NCBI GenBank assembly: GCA_033064195.1 | Contig: JARBJD010000214.1 | Coordinates: 1-64,000 of the forward strand | Source: Blattamonas nauphoetae | Lineage: Eukaryota; Preaxostyla; Oxymonadida | Length of the DNA: 64,000 bases | Direction: 5' to 3' | Shown here: positions 45,101-54,249 of the stretch, piece after piece | How positions within the stretch are numbered: position 1 is the stretch's first letter | Layout: each line of letters opens with the position of its first letter | Notes under the pieces: generated by a model | What the model was told of the DNA's origin: nothing | Database searches by the model: none | What the model saw: only the letters and a program-made list of their open reading frames with translations | Position numbers and translations under genes: made by a program

Positions 45101-48100
45101 TGTGGAACAGAGAAAAGACACAATGCCTTGCTCGACGATGACAGAACGAACGAGAGCGACTTCAAATCCAGCGAGGCGGCTGCTCCATCAATATCAATCC
45201 ATCCATCTGATGCCTGCGTGACAGTTTGAACTGTCGATGAGGATGACTTCATCATGATGGCTGCTGACACCGAAAAGTGTTCTTCAAAGGTGAGAGAGTC
45301 ATCCACCAACACTGTCGAGATGAGACGAGCAAAGGCCGAACGGAAGGCAGAGTCCAACGACGAGCATCTTAGCCGAGCAGAGCCACAATTCGGATGAGCA
45401 CTCTCTTCTCCATTCGCCAGCCCCGCATGTATTTCAGCAGCAGGCAGAAGGAGGTAGAACAGGAGCGATGACTCGAAGAAAGGATCGTCACTTTGGAGAC
45501 TGGTGTCTTGAGCGAGAAATTGGAGGAGAGGAGTCGAAGCGGTGTTGAAGTTCGGCCACAGGAGAGGGGTGACTGTGTGTGACAGGCAGGGTGAGCGGAC
45601 GAGGACGAGAGTGTCATTCGAGTTCGAGTCGGAACGGGATGAGTCGGCGAAGGAGACGGAGTCGAAAGTGATCGTTCCTTCCGTCGACAAGTCCAGAAGT
45701 GGTGACATCCTCGCCTGAAGCTTCGAGAAGGTCGTCGAGACGAGTGAGAGCGATTCTGTATCAGCAGAGATGGCAACGAGAGGAGTGGTGAAGATCGCTG
45801 GGTTCGTTGATCCACGAGTTGTGTTGAATGTGCTCTGTGAGATCACCACAGGTCCTGATGATGTTTTCACAAGTGAGCAAGAGTGTGTGACATCGTCCTT
45901 CGAGATCACAGCAAGGTTCGACAATTCGAGTCCCTTCCCATCTCCCAACAGCTCAAACACTCCACAGCCAGCTTTCGATTTCATGTCCAGATTCGTCACT
46001 TTCAGCTTCGCCTGATTGTGGATTTCAAAAAGGAAACTCCCAGCAGTCATCGTTCCATCAATCTCAACCAAACTCCGAAGAATGTCTGCTTGTGTTGGCG
46101 ACTTCGCTGATGTCCCAGTCACTGTCACGTCCTGATCAGAGACTTCGACACTCTTCTCAGTGTATGTCGTGTTGTGCAGAAACTGGATCGTTTCCGGAAT
46201 GGCCGATCCATCCAACGCTTTCTGTGTCAGGAATTTGATCCCATAGCCAAGTGTCGCACAGAATGTCGATGTCCATTTGCATGTTATATCGTCTTTCCCA
46301 CTCGGATTTCCATACAAATCAAGTTCACTTCCATTCACAGAGACTTTGGGCGATGGAAGCAGTTTGTTTTGGATTTCATCTTGTTCATTCTCGTCGATGC
46401 CAAGACCTTCAACAATGACTCTGAAGTTCAGCGAGTGCGAACCTCCTCCGAATGATGAGATTTGCGAGAGAGTCTTCCCAAAGAAGACAGAGCTCGTCAC
46501 AAACACATCGTTTCCCTCTCCTCCAAAATTGTTCTCAAAGCGAGCATCGTTGGAGGTAGTGGTGGAAAACTTGAGAGGATTCGAGTTGGTCGTTGACCCG
46601 TTCACGAAAATCGCTCCTCCCTTCCCCGTCGGAGTCTCAACTGTCCCACTCTCTCCAATTGCTCGACAGTTCGTGAAGGTCGTGGCGAAAGTCGAAGTTG
46701 CAGCGTGGGTGATGGTTGCAGTGGCCGAGTTGCTCACTTCAATCGCAAGAGCTCCTCCATTCCTCGCCGAACACTTCTCAAAACACGACACACTGCTCGT
46801 CAGTGTCGTCCCCTTCGCGTTCAGCACAGCACCATTCGAAGACGATGTGATCCAGAAGAAATGCATCCCGTAGAGCACCACTGATCCACCTGTGCTCTCG
46901 ATGAACGAGTGACTCCCAAAATTTAGTCCAATGTCGGTGATCTTCGTTTCCTGGAGTTTGACGGTACCACCCGAGTTCCGAATGAAAGACTCAGCGTGCT
47001 GATTCTTTGAAAAGATGATGTTTGTGATTAAGAAAACCAATTGCGACGAGTCTTGAACGACAAACGGGCAATGCTGGATTGAGAACGGCACTGTGAACGA
47101 TCCGTCCCAAACTCTGAGGAAACTCTTCCCTTTCAGAAGAATCTCCTCGTTTCCATCCAACTCGAGTGTGAAGCGTGCATTTCTGAACGAAAACTGCTTG
47201 TTGGTCAAAGTGATTGTTTTGAGAGGACCAGACTGAGTTGTGAAGAACCAGATCTGGAGGGTAGCTGTGGATGCAGATAGAGTTTCCATCAGATTGTTGA
47301 ATGATATGAATGATGAAGACGGTGTGCCTCGCATGAAACGATTTCCGACTGGGAAATTGGCAGCGTACTGAAAGACGTTCAAAGGAACTGCATCGAAGGA
47401 AGAAGTTGCGGTGTCTGCGAGATAGTGCGGTGGTTGGCTGACAGACCTGACGGTGTCGAGAGTCAATTTTCCAGAGGTGAAGCCAGAGAAGGCCAAGTCG
47501 TTCCCGAAAGAGGTCACTGGAGCGTCTGTCGATTGGTTCGCCAGATTGTTGTGAAAAAATGTGGAAGAAAGGCGAACTTCAGACGATGTGCCAGATGAAG
47601 TGAAATCACAGCAGCCAGCTCGGCCGGAAGATGAGCAGCGACCGAAATCTGAGTTGGCTATCGAAATAAGGTCATTCGTCGACGAATCAATCACACTTCC
47701 TCCATTTCCCGATTTTCGTGAAATCTCCATGAACCAGCAGCGCCGGACGTTGAACGTAGCTGTCCCTGAAAGCGTGATGGCGGCTGTTTGGGTGAGTGAG
47801 ATCGTGTTCAGAACGGACAGTTCGAATGTCGCTGTGCCAGCCGTGAACGAAAAGAGAGGGACAGTGTGGTCGGTGATCTGCTCAACCCAAACATTCGAAA
47901 CGCGGATCTTGGCTGTGGCGGAGTCGAGAGAGACGAGAGTGGCAGAAGGAGAAGAAGGGTGGAGAGAGAGTGATGTTAAAGACACATTTCCGTTTCCACT
48001 CACCTTCATCCCTCCCGTTTTGATTTGGCTGAATGTCGAGCTGTTCACATCCCATCCCATCCCTTGAAACTCAACTGAAATCATGAGTGTGGTTTCTGCG

Positions 48101-50148
48101 AGAGTGAAAACACCAGAGTTAACATGAACAAGATTGAACCCAGAAGTGTTTTCTGAAATTGCGAGTGCATCTGACAGAGCTGAGCATGGACTTGAAGTTG
48201 TGCAATCTGTCCCACTTCCACTGATCTCCACCCACCACTCCCCAGCTGCTTTTGGGAGTGAGGTTGTTTCTGGATTCGGAAGAATCGTGTCTTCAGTCGT
48301 CAGGTTTCCATTGGATGCATCTGTCTGGTAAAACCCGACTTTTGGACTGGATGATGTCGATGTGCAACCGATTGTTGTGGACGTGACCTTCGCAGTTGAA
48401 GCATCCTTCAGGCATATGTCGTTTCCTCGATAGTGCGTGAGGTTGGGGTTCTTCTCCGAATAAACTTCCTTTGCCTCGTTGTCCCGAAAATGGCAATCCG
48501 ACAAATCAACAAAACTCACCCAAGCGAAGAGGAAAACACCACCTCTCTGCTTGGCTGTGTTGGAAGAGAACTCGCAGTGAAAGAATCTTGCCTCAGAGTT
48601 GAGAAAGTAGGCAACTCCCGCATCGTTTCCAGCTGCACAATTTGAGAATTTGCAGCTTGTCCACAGGTTGACTGATGTTGATGCAGAGTCTGAGAAACAT
48701 GAGCCAGACCCGCTGGTTGATTGCCGCTCGAAAATGCAGTTTGTGAAAGTCGGGAATACAAGAGAGTTGGAGGTGATGATGGTTCGGGTACATGATGTAT
48801 GTTGTGCAGACGGTGTTGTGAAATTTGATGAGACGAGATGGAAATTGAAAGCATATGTCAATATGAATTGGGCGTCACCACCTGGAGTGCCTGATGTGGA
48901 GGAGAAGGTGACAGACGAGGATTCGAGGAGAAAGAGGGGAAAGGCGTCTGTTTCAGCTGCAAGATTCACAGCTCCAACGAACGACGTTCCAAATGACACT
49001 TTGAAGTCACAACCAATGATTTTGAAAGAACCCTCCACGTTTTTCTTTTCGATGATTCGAAAGGAAGTGGAAGGGGTTGTGGTTTCAAAGATGGAGTTCT
49101 CAAAGAGATTCGCGGCTGTCTGGGCAGAGTACTGGTTTCGATCATCTGCTGAACCAACAGTGAAAGTGGTCTTTTCCGCATTTTGCACAGTTTGGGTGTG
49201 GTGGTTGACGCATTCGAGCACAGACGAGTTCAGACAGATCGACGAGGCGGATGTCGTGAGGGAGGCTGTCGCTGTTCCATATAGTGCATTGTCAACATGC
49301 AACAATTCACTTCCAGTCATTTGCTGATCCATCGTCGTTGTTGGTGTCGTTGCTTCGACTGATGACGTCACATTCGAAATCTGACTTGATGCGATGGAAG
49401 AACGACCAAAAATGAAGTGTTGATGAGATTCAGTCGAACACGCAACACCATGCGAGCCAATGAAGTGGGAAGAATGAAGACGAATCCTTGAGATCGACAC
49501 ATCGACGCGCAGAGAATCGGTTTCGGCGTTGGAGGCCAAACAGAACGAACCCAACAAATTGTCGACAGTTCTGAGGGAGCACGACAAAATAACAACACTT
49601 GACGAGGCTGTTGACGTCGGAGACGAGCTGGGCATCACCAAAAGAGGCGATATTCCACAGCTCACTTCAAAAGAAGAATAGGACAGTATGACGGCCGAGT
49701 CCATGATAATTGCACTGTGAACAGTTGTGGAAGCTGTGATCTTATTTGATGTCGATGATCTGATGTCGTCTGGGTTTGGTTGTTTGAAGTGGATGGACGA
49801 GATGTGAATCGTCGAGTTTTCCACAACTAAGATGGAGCTGAGCAAACTCTTCGTTGTGAATAAGGTTGATTGAGTTGCTTGTCTGTCCTCATTCGCATCA
49901 AGGAGAGGCAAAAGTGTTGTTTTCTTTGAGCCAACCAGCGATAAGTGTTGCGAGAGAATTGCGAGGTTCAGCCCAAAGTATGCATCACTTTCAAGTTCAA
50001 TTGAGATGTGGTTGGTTGAGAAGTCATTGTTCTGAGAGAGGTACGAGGCAAGGAGTATTGAAAATGACTTGGCCTCTGTGGATTCGTGGATTGAGTGACC
50101 AGCAGCGCTCAGGAAGAAACAGCAGCACACAAGAGCCAAAGATGTCAT
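39199..50148 (-). CDS. giant surface protein B2 (3649 aa), tandem paralogue of B1
   Basis: Single exon, ATG at 50148 (MTSLALVCCCFFLSAAG), TAA at 39199-39201. Domain plan matches B1: signal peptide, eight paired-cysteine beta-helix modules (for example NCGKEKLPCSSL, LCGNVKLPCRTV), membrane helix near 40150-40220 with RRHKK after it, and a kinase C-lobe-like tail with WVPPEEA, FRLGLVLWEIETG and KRPT. Alignable to B1 end to end with few indels. Differences are concentrated in the N-terminal third and scattered in the modules, while the tail is nearly unchanged. One 416-bp stretch is identical to B1. The intact 11-kb frame in both copies argues for selection. Catalytic kinase residues are missing as in B1. 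Function as adhesion or recognition receptor is inference. Confidence 0.88.
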   Translation of the reverse strand: MTSLALVCCCFFLSAAGHSIHESTEAKSFSILLASYLSQNNDFSTNHISIELESDAYFGLNLAILSQHLSLVGSKKTTLLPLLDANEDRQATQSTLFTTKSLLSSILVVENSTIHISSIHFKQPNPDDIRSSTSNKITASTTVHSAIIMDSAVILSYSSFEVSCGISPLLVMPSSSPTSTASSSVVILSCSLRTVDNLLGSFCLASNAETDSLRVDVSISRIRLHSSHFIGSHGVACSTESHQHFIFGRSSIASSQISNVTSSVEATTPTTTMDQQMTGSELLHVDNALYGTATASLTTSASSICLNSSVLECVNHHTQTVQNAEKTTFTVGSADDRNQYSAQTAANLFENSIFETTTPSTSFRIIEKKNVEGSFKIIGCDFKVSFGTSFVGAVNLAAETDAFPLFLLESSSVTFSSTSGTPGGDAQFILTYAFNFHLVSSNFTTPSAQHTSCTRTIITSNSLVFPTFTNCIFERQSTSGSGSCFSDSASTSVNLWTSCKFSNCAAGNDAGVAYFLNSEARFFHCEFSSNTAKQRGGVFLFAWVSFVDLSDCHFRDNEAKEVYSEKNPNLTHYRGNDICLKDASTAKVTSTTIGCTSTSSSPKVGFYQTDASNGNLTTEDTILPNPETTSLPKAAGEWWVEISGSGTDCTTSSPCSALSDALAISENTSGFNLVHVNSGVFTLAETTLMISVEFQGMGWDVNSSTFSQIKTGGMKVSGNGNVSLTSLSLHPSSPSATLVSLDSATAKIRVSNVWVEQITDHTVPLFSFTAGTATFELSVLNTISLTQTAAITLSGTATFNVRRCWFMEISRKSGNGGSVIDSSTNDLISIANSDFGRCSSSGRAGCCDFTSSGTSSEVRLSSTFFHNNLANQSTDAPVTSFGNDLAFSGFTSGKLTLDTVRSVSQPPHYLADTATSSFDAVPLNVFQYAANFPVGNRFMRGTPSSSFISFNNLMETLSASTATLQIWFFTTQSGPLKTITLTNKQFSFRNARFTLELDGNEEILLKGKSFLRVWDGSFTVPFSIQHCPFVVQDSSQLVFLITNIIFSKNQHAESFIRNSGGTVKLQETKITDIGLNFGSHSFIESTGGSVVLYGMHFFWITSSSNGAVLNAKGTTLTSSVSCFEKCSARNGGALAIEVSNSATATITHAATSTFATTFTNCRAIGESGTVETPTGKGGAIFVNGSTTNSNPLKFSTTTSNDARFENNFGGEGNDVFVTSSVFFGKTLSQISSFGGGSHSLNFRVIVEGLGIDENEQDEIQNKLLPSPKVSVNGSELDLYGNPSGKDDITCKWTSTFCATLGYGIKFLTQKALDGSAIPETIQFLHNTTYTEKSVEVSDQDVTVTGTSAKSPTQADILRSLVEIDGTMTAGSFLFEIHNQAKLKVTNLDMKSKAGCGVFELLGDGKGLELSNLAVISKDDVTHSCSLVKTSSGPVVISQSTFNTTRGSTNPAIFTTPLVAISADTESLSLVSTTFSKLQARMSPLLDLSTEGTITFDSVSFADSSRSDSNSNDTLVLVRSPCLSHTVTPLLWPNFNTASTPLLQFLAQDTSLQSDDPFFESSLLFYLLLPAAEIHAGLANGEESAHPNCGSARLRCSSLDSAFRSAFARLISTVLVDDSLTFEEHFSVSAAIMMKSSSSTVQTVTQASDGWIDIDGAAASLDLKSLSFVLSSSSKALCLFSVPQGTLSLTSCAIGKIGSTTTLGQNLVRLIDVGSNGVLSLSRTTLASLTFTHATAGTLIHLSLGSEFSLSSDCDVSSITSNGMGSIIFVETKNITSTASSSPFIFLKSKLTVPTDRQFTELERRMFVGKEGAKEESLLWSWFAHSDTEQKIFVASEGMDHDYCGLIALPCSSFEKAFVKQKSGTNKLLLNTSSALSQSLTPTFSSFTITSFISPTRQTLSVTSSGFFSLTTQSLSIESVDFEKASGSEKLASSLFVLTSSSCLSLTDVSFSSLSTADSESLIHSTSSGMMTLNTVSFSHCNEEWSEKGRVIHISKDSFSAGDVIMKAVLLTVTAGKEGTDVLLKGAGIGHLVTEESFDETFGNEADLTLLKLTQFLSEDPTTPKNSGPLAYFMFGHSAGDVAVDSSFFDHTNCGKEKLPCSSLSHGWSQLKDSSSSVVLSSATTLSSSLSTAQTSQTLKSKSSALTVTVVESGSLTVSPTHSLLLSHLDFASSKSSVSSVSFISLTDTASLSVTSCSFSAFSSSCSGSVLSGSVGGVCSVEFQSTRFVSCSSTNVEGSGVLDIALLSEASSFLLSADSSFQNCVSTGVKSDFLLLSHPTLSETVLENSLKLDWAKDSSTATQFVGKEGSFLPLVPLFLYFTAMESTGHLDSKWSDLSVCGLSDYPCKSLPSLWKRFGDKTDVTIEVKGDVIQVEPMELNKNVRLNGGEHTLTINERESTRNTDSGLFGVNMEAEVNSIKVEIDALKSESLFDCLPSSLLTLKDSSVTQLITSIAGCLICVKEGANLVVTNTSFFSASSTHSLAGVIVANVLEGCSFKLDNVTFSSYSCSGRSHCVWMELVNTTSSPSFDYSMTDLTFVETSAHTQNTTESTTGIDVYLLGSDLDSMIEADLWEGSWDRLKERSIWADDSKSGVNSSILPYLVDIAESVEVDESGWPFLKCGHFFLFCETLHFGLGRMKSANLGSMTIINSAPLETTLEAKGVFSIVGKTSLSELSLSDAGRIEVVRDGSSESHLTLDTLSLLFSSTRLSSSFIASTQCSLSLLACSLSSPSSTVLSVSLLEMSAGSLNMNGVTSSSIRTTTSLFSTSSCVMIESCSFEHVSRSSDGPSILVASLSDTQHVSMKNTKMVGSLSNGKAQWVLLKGVDSLSEKDESWAGTFNTSCDYSSVMIERDPLTLAFDSSFNPFSLLYCFHSRTESEIVVDTTSTSVDHPLCGNVKLPCRTVDTGFGLTKENTVKISGNGELGSKMEFDGIDVSVSSLRHSGSLLVVGKGQIVNGESNGLDYLTIIELVVNLDGSTLTSDEGVFENRGGILVLKESNVTRNKKIESAVVKVIGGKVNISSTNFLSLSSSCPLVYLSSFESSQLEHVSVSDWTGSTFLSASNGKSLLTLRDCVFDGVLGRSEWNGEELCSWSSGMMKLTNTSTKVFGTTFTQLATGALVVDGGSVSLHTSAFEDNSIAHSLFPSFHRNIACSNKSTIEIMSLSGGDGTKDGPSAWISSSDCTLTSAIVNVDAPLFIPTLAEKECSSSKDRKTGVFSISLKGTTLIPCSLMLEIFSKGNESDSTVVDLSSASTTFWNETHLNLTLSLTRHLSRLTEANEWRGRLKYGNGLVTSDFLVKETAASEKKALTKEAMKTMIPIIIGVVVTLLVIFLLVIVLLCRRHKKAKANKETQKETEELNQVEIKIDEEFGFNHFEQSANVIKANSALTFSDNDTLSTNQEKKRPTASIDPLLDPEEPIEPVKQTLKAVVIRDEKVGEVNVIVRESLYHRLHRQQNTFNPMPMDKTAVKQKITRGLVLLAREKPHSEILSKLTSHRVLFDANDDILFRLETPKDVATISQPQMAGGEKGEVRQNEEQRWVPPEEADGKEIVDARHGTVFRLGLVLWEIETGLVPFGEIDAINAQRQLKSGILPKMDRVSPEMAELIENCLQIDPLKRPTLASISQHFNGKTKDDGGETEKKSDGNDIVLHP

Positions 50149-50344
50149 AGCGATTGATGATTCGGAGTTTCAGTCCAACAGAATGATAGATTGAAGATCA
50201 GTTAGACTATTTTTGAAGGTTTGCGATTTTTACTACGAAGAGATCCTTCCCATTATGCACTTTTCTTTCCAGCACAACGGTAAAAAAGAATTGTGGATTG
50301 ATATTATTAAACTTGGCCGATTATATTTCAGAAAACGATACATG
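50149..50344 (-). promoter_or_regulatory. 5' flank of B2
   Basis: Conserved with the B1 upstream region in blocks over about 190 bp, ending at GATACATG (50337-50344), where a transposon is inserted. The element therefore sits roughly 200 bp upstream of the B2 start codon and may have displaced distal promoter sequence. Confidence 0.5.
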
Positions 50345-52710
50345 TAGGCTTGTCTGACCGGCCAAAAGTGTCGGTCAGTGTCAGTTCACAAAACTTCAAA
50401 GGGTCAGATCTCCATCAAACTTTTAATTGTGAGCTATTTCCCTAAAAGTCGAAACTTGGCAAAACTACATGTCCAGAGAATCTTCCTGAAACCGTTTGAT
50501 AGCCTCATTTCTATTGTTTGTGCAATGCACATCTTGTTCACCATCTGTATGAAAATTTGGAGCTCAATAGTCTCACTATATTCTTCTCTACCTTCTTCAT
50601 GCATTTGAGACGCTTATTTCTCTCTTTCTCTGCCGCCTTCTCATTGTTCTTTTGAATACACGCAGATCCAACCTCTCCCTCGTCTTCCTCAAAGCTGTCT
50701 CGTTTGATAGCGTTTTTGCAAGCTCAATCTCGCCAGAAGTCGTTCTTCGATGTGAAAGGTGGGTCTCTTCGTCCCGAAAGCGTCGAATTCGTCCCTCTTT
50801 CATTCTCTGGAACCAGCAGCTTCAAGATGAGTGGAGCGTCGACACTGTCGCTGAAGAGTGTTTCATTTGTGTCGATGAAGAACGAAGCGTCTGGGGATGT
50901 TGTGATGAAGGGTTTCTGGACGAACACCACGATGACTAAAGCTCAGTTGGAGCAGGTTTTTTTGATCAGATTCGACAAACACGACGAACATCGGACCGTT
51001 TGGGTATCATTTGTATCCACACACGAATGGAGCGGTGTTTATGTCGGAAGGGTTCTGGGATCATGGAAAGTGTGGCCAGGAGCGTCTTCCTTGCTCGTCA
51101 CTCGATTTCGCCTTCTCGCTGCTCACTCAAACGAAGACCGAAATCAGCCTGGGCTCAAACATCACTCTCTCAACTCTTCTCGAATACCCCGAGACAGGTG
51201 CGTCGATCTCTTCGTCTTCTGAGGCATCACTGCTTTTGAATCTGATGGACAGATAATTCTGGAAGTTGGCTCACTTACTTTGTCGTCGATTGACATCACA
51301 CTTCCCTCATCGCTCTCACAGTCTCTGCTCGTTATGAAAGGAAGCACACAGACCCTCTCCAGCACAGTGACGATCACGACACCTCCCTCAGCCGCTCACA
51401 CGGCGTCGCTGTTCAAGATTGAAGGAGGCAGACTCGCACTATCAGGAACCGTGTTCTTTTTCGCTTCTCGTCGTCGTCATCTCTTCTCACTCAAACGGGA
51501 GGGAACATTGGAGTGAGCACTATTGCGTTGTCGTCGCTCACATTGACCTCGGCAAGTGAGATCAAAATGGAAGGAGCATCGACAATGTATGTGTCTACTG
51601 GCTGTGAATTCAAAACGATCTCGCAGACAGAAAGTGGAGGAGGGGCGTTCCTGAGTACAAATGGAAACAACAACCAGATTCTTTCCATCGCAAGTAGCTC
51701 GTTCGAGTCAGTGTCGTCGGTTGGAGATGGAGGAGTGATTCTGGCTCCTTTCCCACTGACACCAACAGCAGTGCTGGTGGACATGCATCGAAGATGGAAC
51801 ACAGTGAACACGTCCGACGATGTTCCTCTTGTGCTGTTCCTGGCTGATGTGGGATCGACAGGATTCGCAAGTTCGAGTGGGTCCGATGGGGAGCTATGTG
51901 GCTTCTCTGTGAATCCTTGCTCGTCAATCGATCTTGTTCAGACCCGACTTGCAGCGAATGGAGCAAAAACAGAAGGAAAGCTGAAGCCGACTCTGTGCTG
52001 ACTCTCTCCTCGCTAACCATCCTCTTCGCCTCTTCGCAGACCAAACCAGCCATTTCAGAGTCGTTGGGGAAGATTGTGGTTTCTGGTTCCACAATCAGGA
52101 ATGGAGATGCAGACATTCCTGCCGTGTTTGGATCGGTTTCGGGAGGGCTGTTGGAACTGAGTGGGACGAACACGATGAAATTGGTGTCCACTTCCTCCTC
52201 GCTCTTCGATGTGACATCTGGGACTCTGAAGATAGAATCAGGAACGGCACTGACTCACTCAACCACACAACGGACATCATCTCTGTTCGTTCTGAATGGA
52301 GGATCAACTCTCTCCTCGACAGCCTGAAGTGGATTGTTCAGATCTCGTCCACTCAAATCAAAGCAAGACAAATATAAGCGAGGAACTGATCCAATATGGC
52401 AGCTATCACTTTTTTATCGAGAGAGGATGTTAAGCTCGATCAAGTGCCCGTAACTGTTTTTTCTGAACATTTGAGGAATACCTCTCCGAAAATAAGAGTG
52501 ATAGAGCTGAAGTGCAATGATAATAAATCAATTATGGCATATCCGAGGAAATTCAAGGATTCTTTGGTTAATGATTCGAATTTCGGTTGTTTTGGAAACC
52601 ACTTCGGAGAAACGATATCTCTCGACTATGGGTTCAGTAATTTCTCCGGTCAGTGACCGTCAGTACTTTTCGGTGAAAACTGACCGGTCAGTGCCGGTCA
52701 GACAAGCCTA
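50345..52710. mobile_element. hAT-type element carrying a captured host gene fragment, 2366 bp
   Basis: Perfect terminal inverted repeats of at least 17 bp (TAGGCTTGTCTGACCGG at 50345, its complement ending at 52710) are flanked by a perfect 8-bp duplication GATACATG (50337-50344, 52711-52718). Subterminal repeats of GGTCAG/CTGACC occur inside both ends, as in hAT elements. The paralogous locus upstream of B1 (around 38506) has the empty site with one GATACATG. No transposase is visible. The interior (about 50640-52327) is a giant beta-helix gene fragment, so this is a Pack-type non-autonomous element. Confidence 0.88.
50640..52327 (+). pseudogene. giant beta-helix gene fragment captured inside the hAT element
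   Basis: Plus-strand frames read as ectodomain of the giant family: SFSGTSSFKMSGASTLSLKS near 50800, a module start KCGQERLPCSSLDFAF near 51085, and another LCGFSVNPCSSIDL near 51897. The two module starts are about 810 bp apart, like the spacing in B1 and B2. At least three frame changes or stops interrupt it, and there is no signal peptide, membrane helix or tail. It differs clearly from B1, B2, A1 and A2, so its source is another family member outside this window. It lies antiparallel to B2. Confidence 0.75.
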
Positions 52711-52718
52711 GATACATG

Positions 52719-53195
52719 ATATGCTGAAGTGAAGAATGTGACATGGCGAGGTGAGTGTGGGTCGGGAAGAGCGAAATGAGTGATTGAGCTCACACCAAGG
52801 ATTGCCCTTGTCAGAATCTCGTCCGACAGCGATCTGTTAAACACAGACCGTCGAAAGAAGAACGGGAAGAAGTGAAAATCAAGACAGCAATGAACAGGTC
52901 GATAAGTGTAACTGAGAAAGTGAAGTACGGGATAAGAGAAGAACTCGGGTGACATGAGATAAAGACATTCGTGGTTGTGAGAAAGAAGAAGTAAGGTGAA
53001 GTGGAAGACAAACGATGTCAACAGAGTTGAACACAACACAGGCAAGCAAAGATGTTTTCAGTGAGGAGAGACGGAGAACGATGGTGTGCGAAATTGCTTC
53101 AAAGTGTTTGAGGGATTGAAATGAGATAGTGAAAGAAGTTGTGACATTGATACATATAGAAAATCACCCATTCTACACAAAAAAGTGTGAAGTGA
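52719..53195. repeat. third copy of the giant-gene intergenic region
   Basis: Nearly identical to 38514-38990 (between B1 and B2), but similarity stops abruptly at about 53195. In the other copies the 3' end of a giant gene follows some 200 bp later. Here no giant gene follows, which indicates that a third B-type gene was lost. Confidence 0.75.
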
Positions 53196-53223
53196 GTTCC
53201 TGTTTTGAAGAAAAAACGTATTA

Positions 53224-53740
53224 CAGGTATGGCACGAAGAACTGAGACCGAATTATTCTCCATCAATTTAACGTTATTTTCGTTTTCCTTCAAATTCACC
53301 AGTGAAAGTGGTCCTTCTCCTTATTTTGTAAAAAAACCGAGAAATCACAATATTTTCAAAATGAAGTGCGGGTGATTGCGATCTGATCGTCCATTGTCGT
53401 ATTGAGTAATCCACTATGATTATCGTCCCAACGAACTTCACCTCCATCATGTGTATGTTTCTCTCCTTCCTTTCTGGCGTTCTGTCTTGTCTTTTCAGCG
53501 CGAATGAGTTTGTGGCATTCAGATCTCACAATTGGGCAAAGATGAGTTATTGAACCATGAAAATGGTAAGACATACTAGTTTAAGTCTTTTAACCGTATT
53601 CTTCCATTTTAGTGGTAATTGTGCCTTTTGTATCCTTTTAGAGGATGATCGCCAAAACAGGCCAATTTTGTCCTTATTTGGCTAGATCTGTGACAACAAA
53701 CAGGACAGGCGGAATTAAATACCGACTCTTGGACTAGGGA
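53224..53740 (+). repeat. left arm of the foldback element
   Basis: Inverted partner of 54250-54770. Homology ends after GACTCTTGGACTAGGGA (right-arm version has one changed base). Confidence 0.8.
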
Positions 53741-54249
53741 TGAATCTCCACCTTGGAAGATGGTTATGTCGGAGTTTCGTGAGAGTTCAGAGTGCATCGG
53801 CAAAATCCTGAAGAAGTGCAATTTACCCGAGTCTTCGTTCCTTTAACTTATAATTCCACTAGTTTCACGTCACTTTCATGTCTTCTTCTCCTTTCTCTCT
53901 TCCAATTCCTCTTCACACAAAGGCAAAAAGATTCAATCGCAATTTTTGAAATGTGGAATCATATGAAGGAACAAATAATATCTTCAACAGCATTTCTCTC
54001 CAAAGAGGACGTCCATTCTTGCTTATTTGGAAGATGTTTCTCCTTCGGATCGGTGATTTGAGCGGTTCTGTTTTGTTTCCAATTAAGATCGGTACAAACA
54101 GGTCGCACTGAAGCAAAATAAGAAACATGAAGTCAAATCCTGATTTCCTTCAGTGGACTGATAGGGCTGACGCACAGTAGGTGGACAGACGCGAGTTTCC
54201 AAACATCGTTCAAGTGACCCCAATTCAACAGTCACGGAAGGCGGCGAGA

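Noticed and set aside
12258-50148. Alternative genetic code with TAA/TAG read as glutamine, as in some oxymonads
   Set aside because: No in-frame TAA or TAG occurs inside the four large genes, and all end at TAA at equivalent positions.
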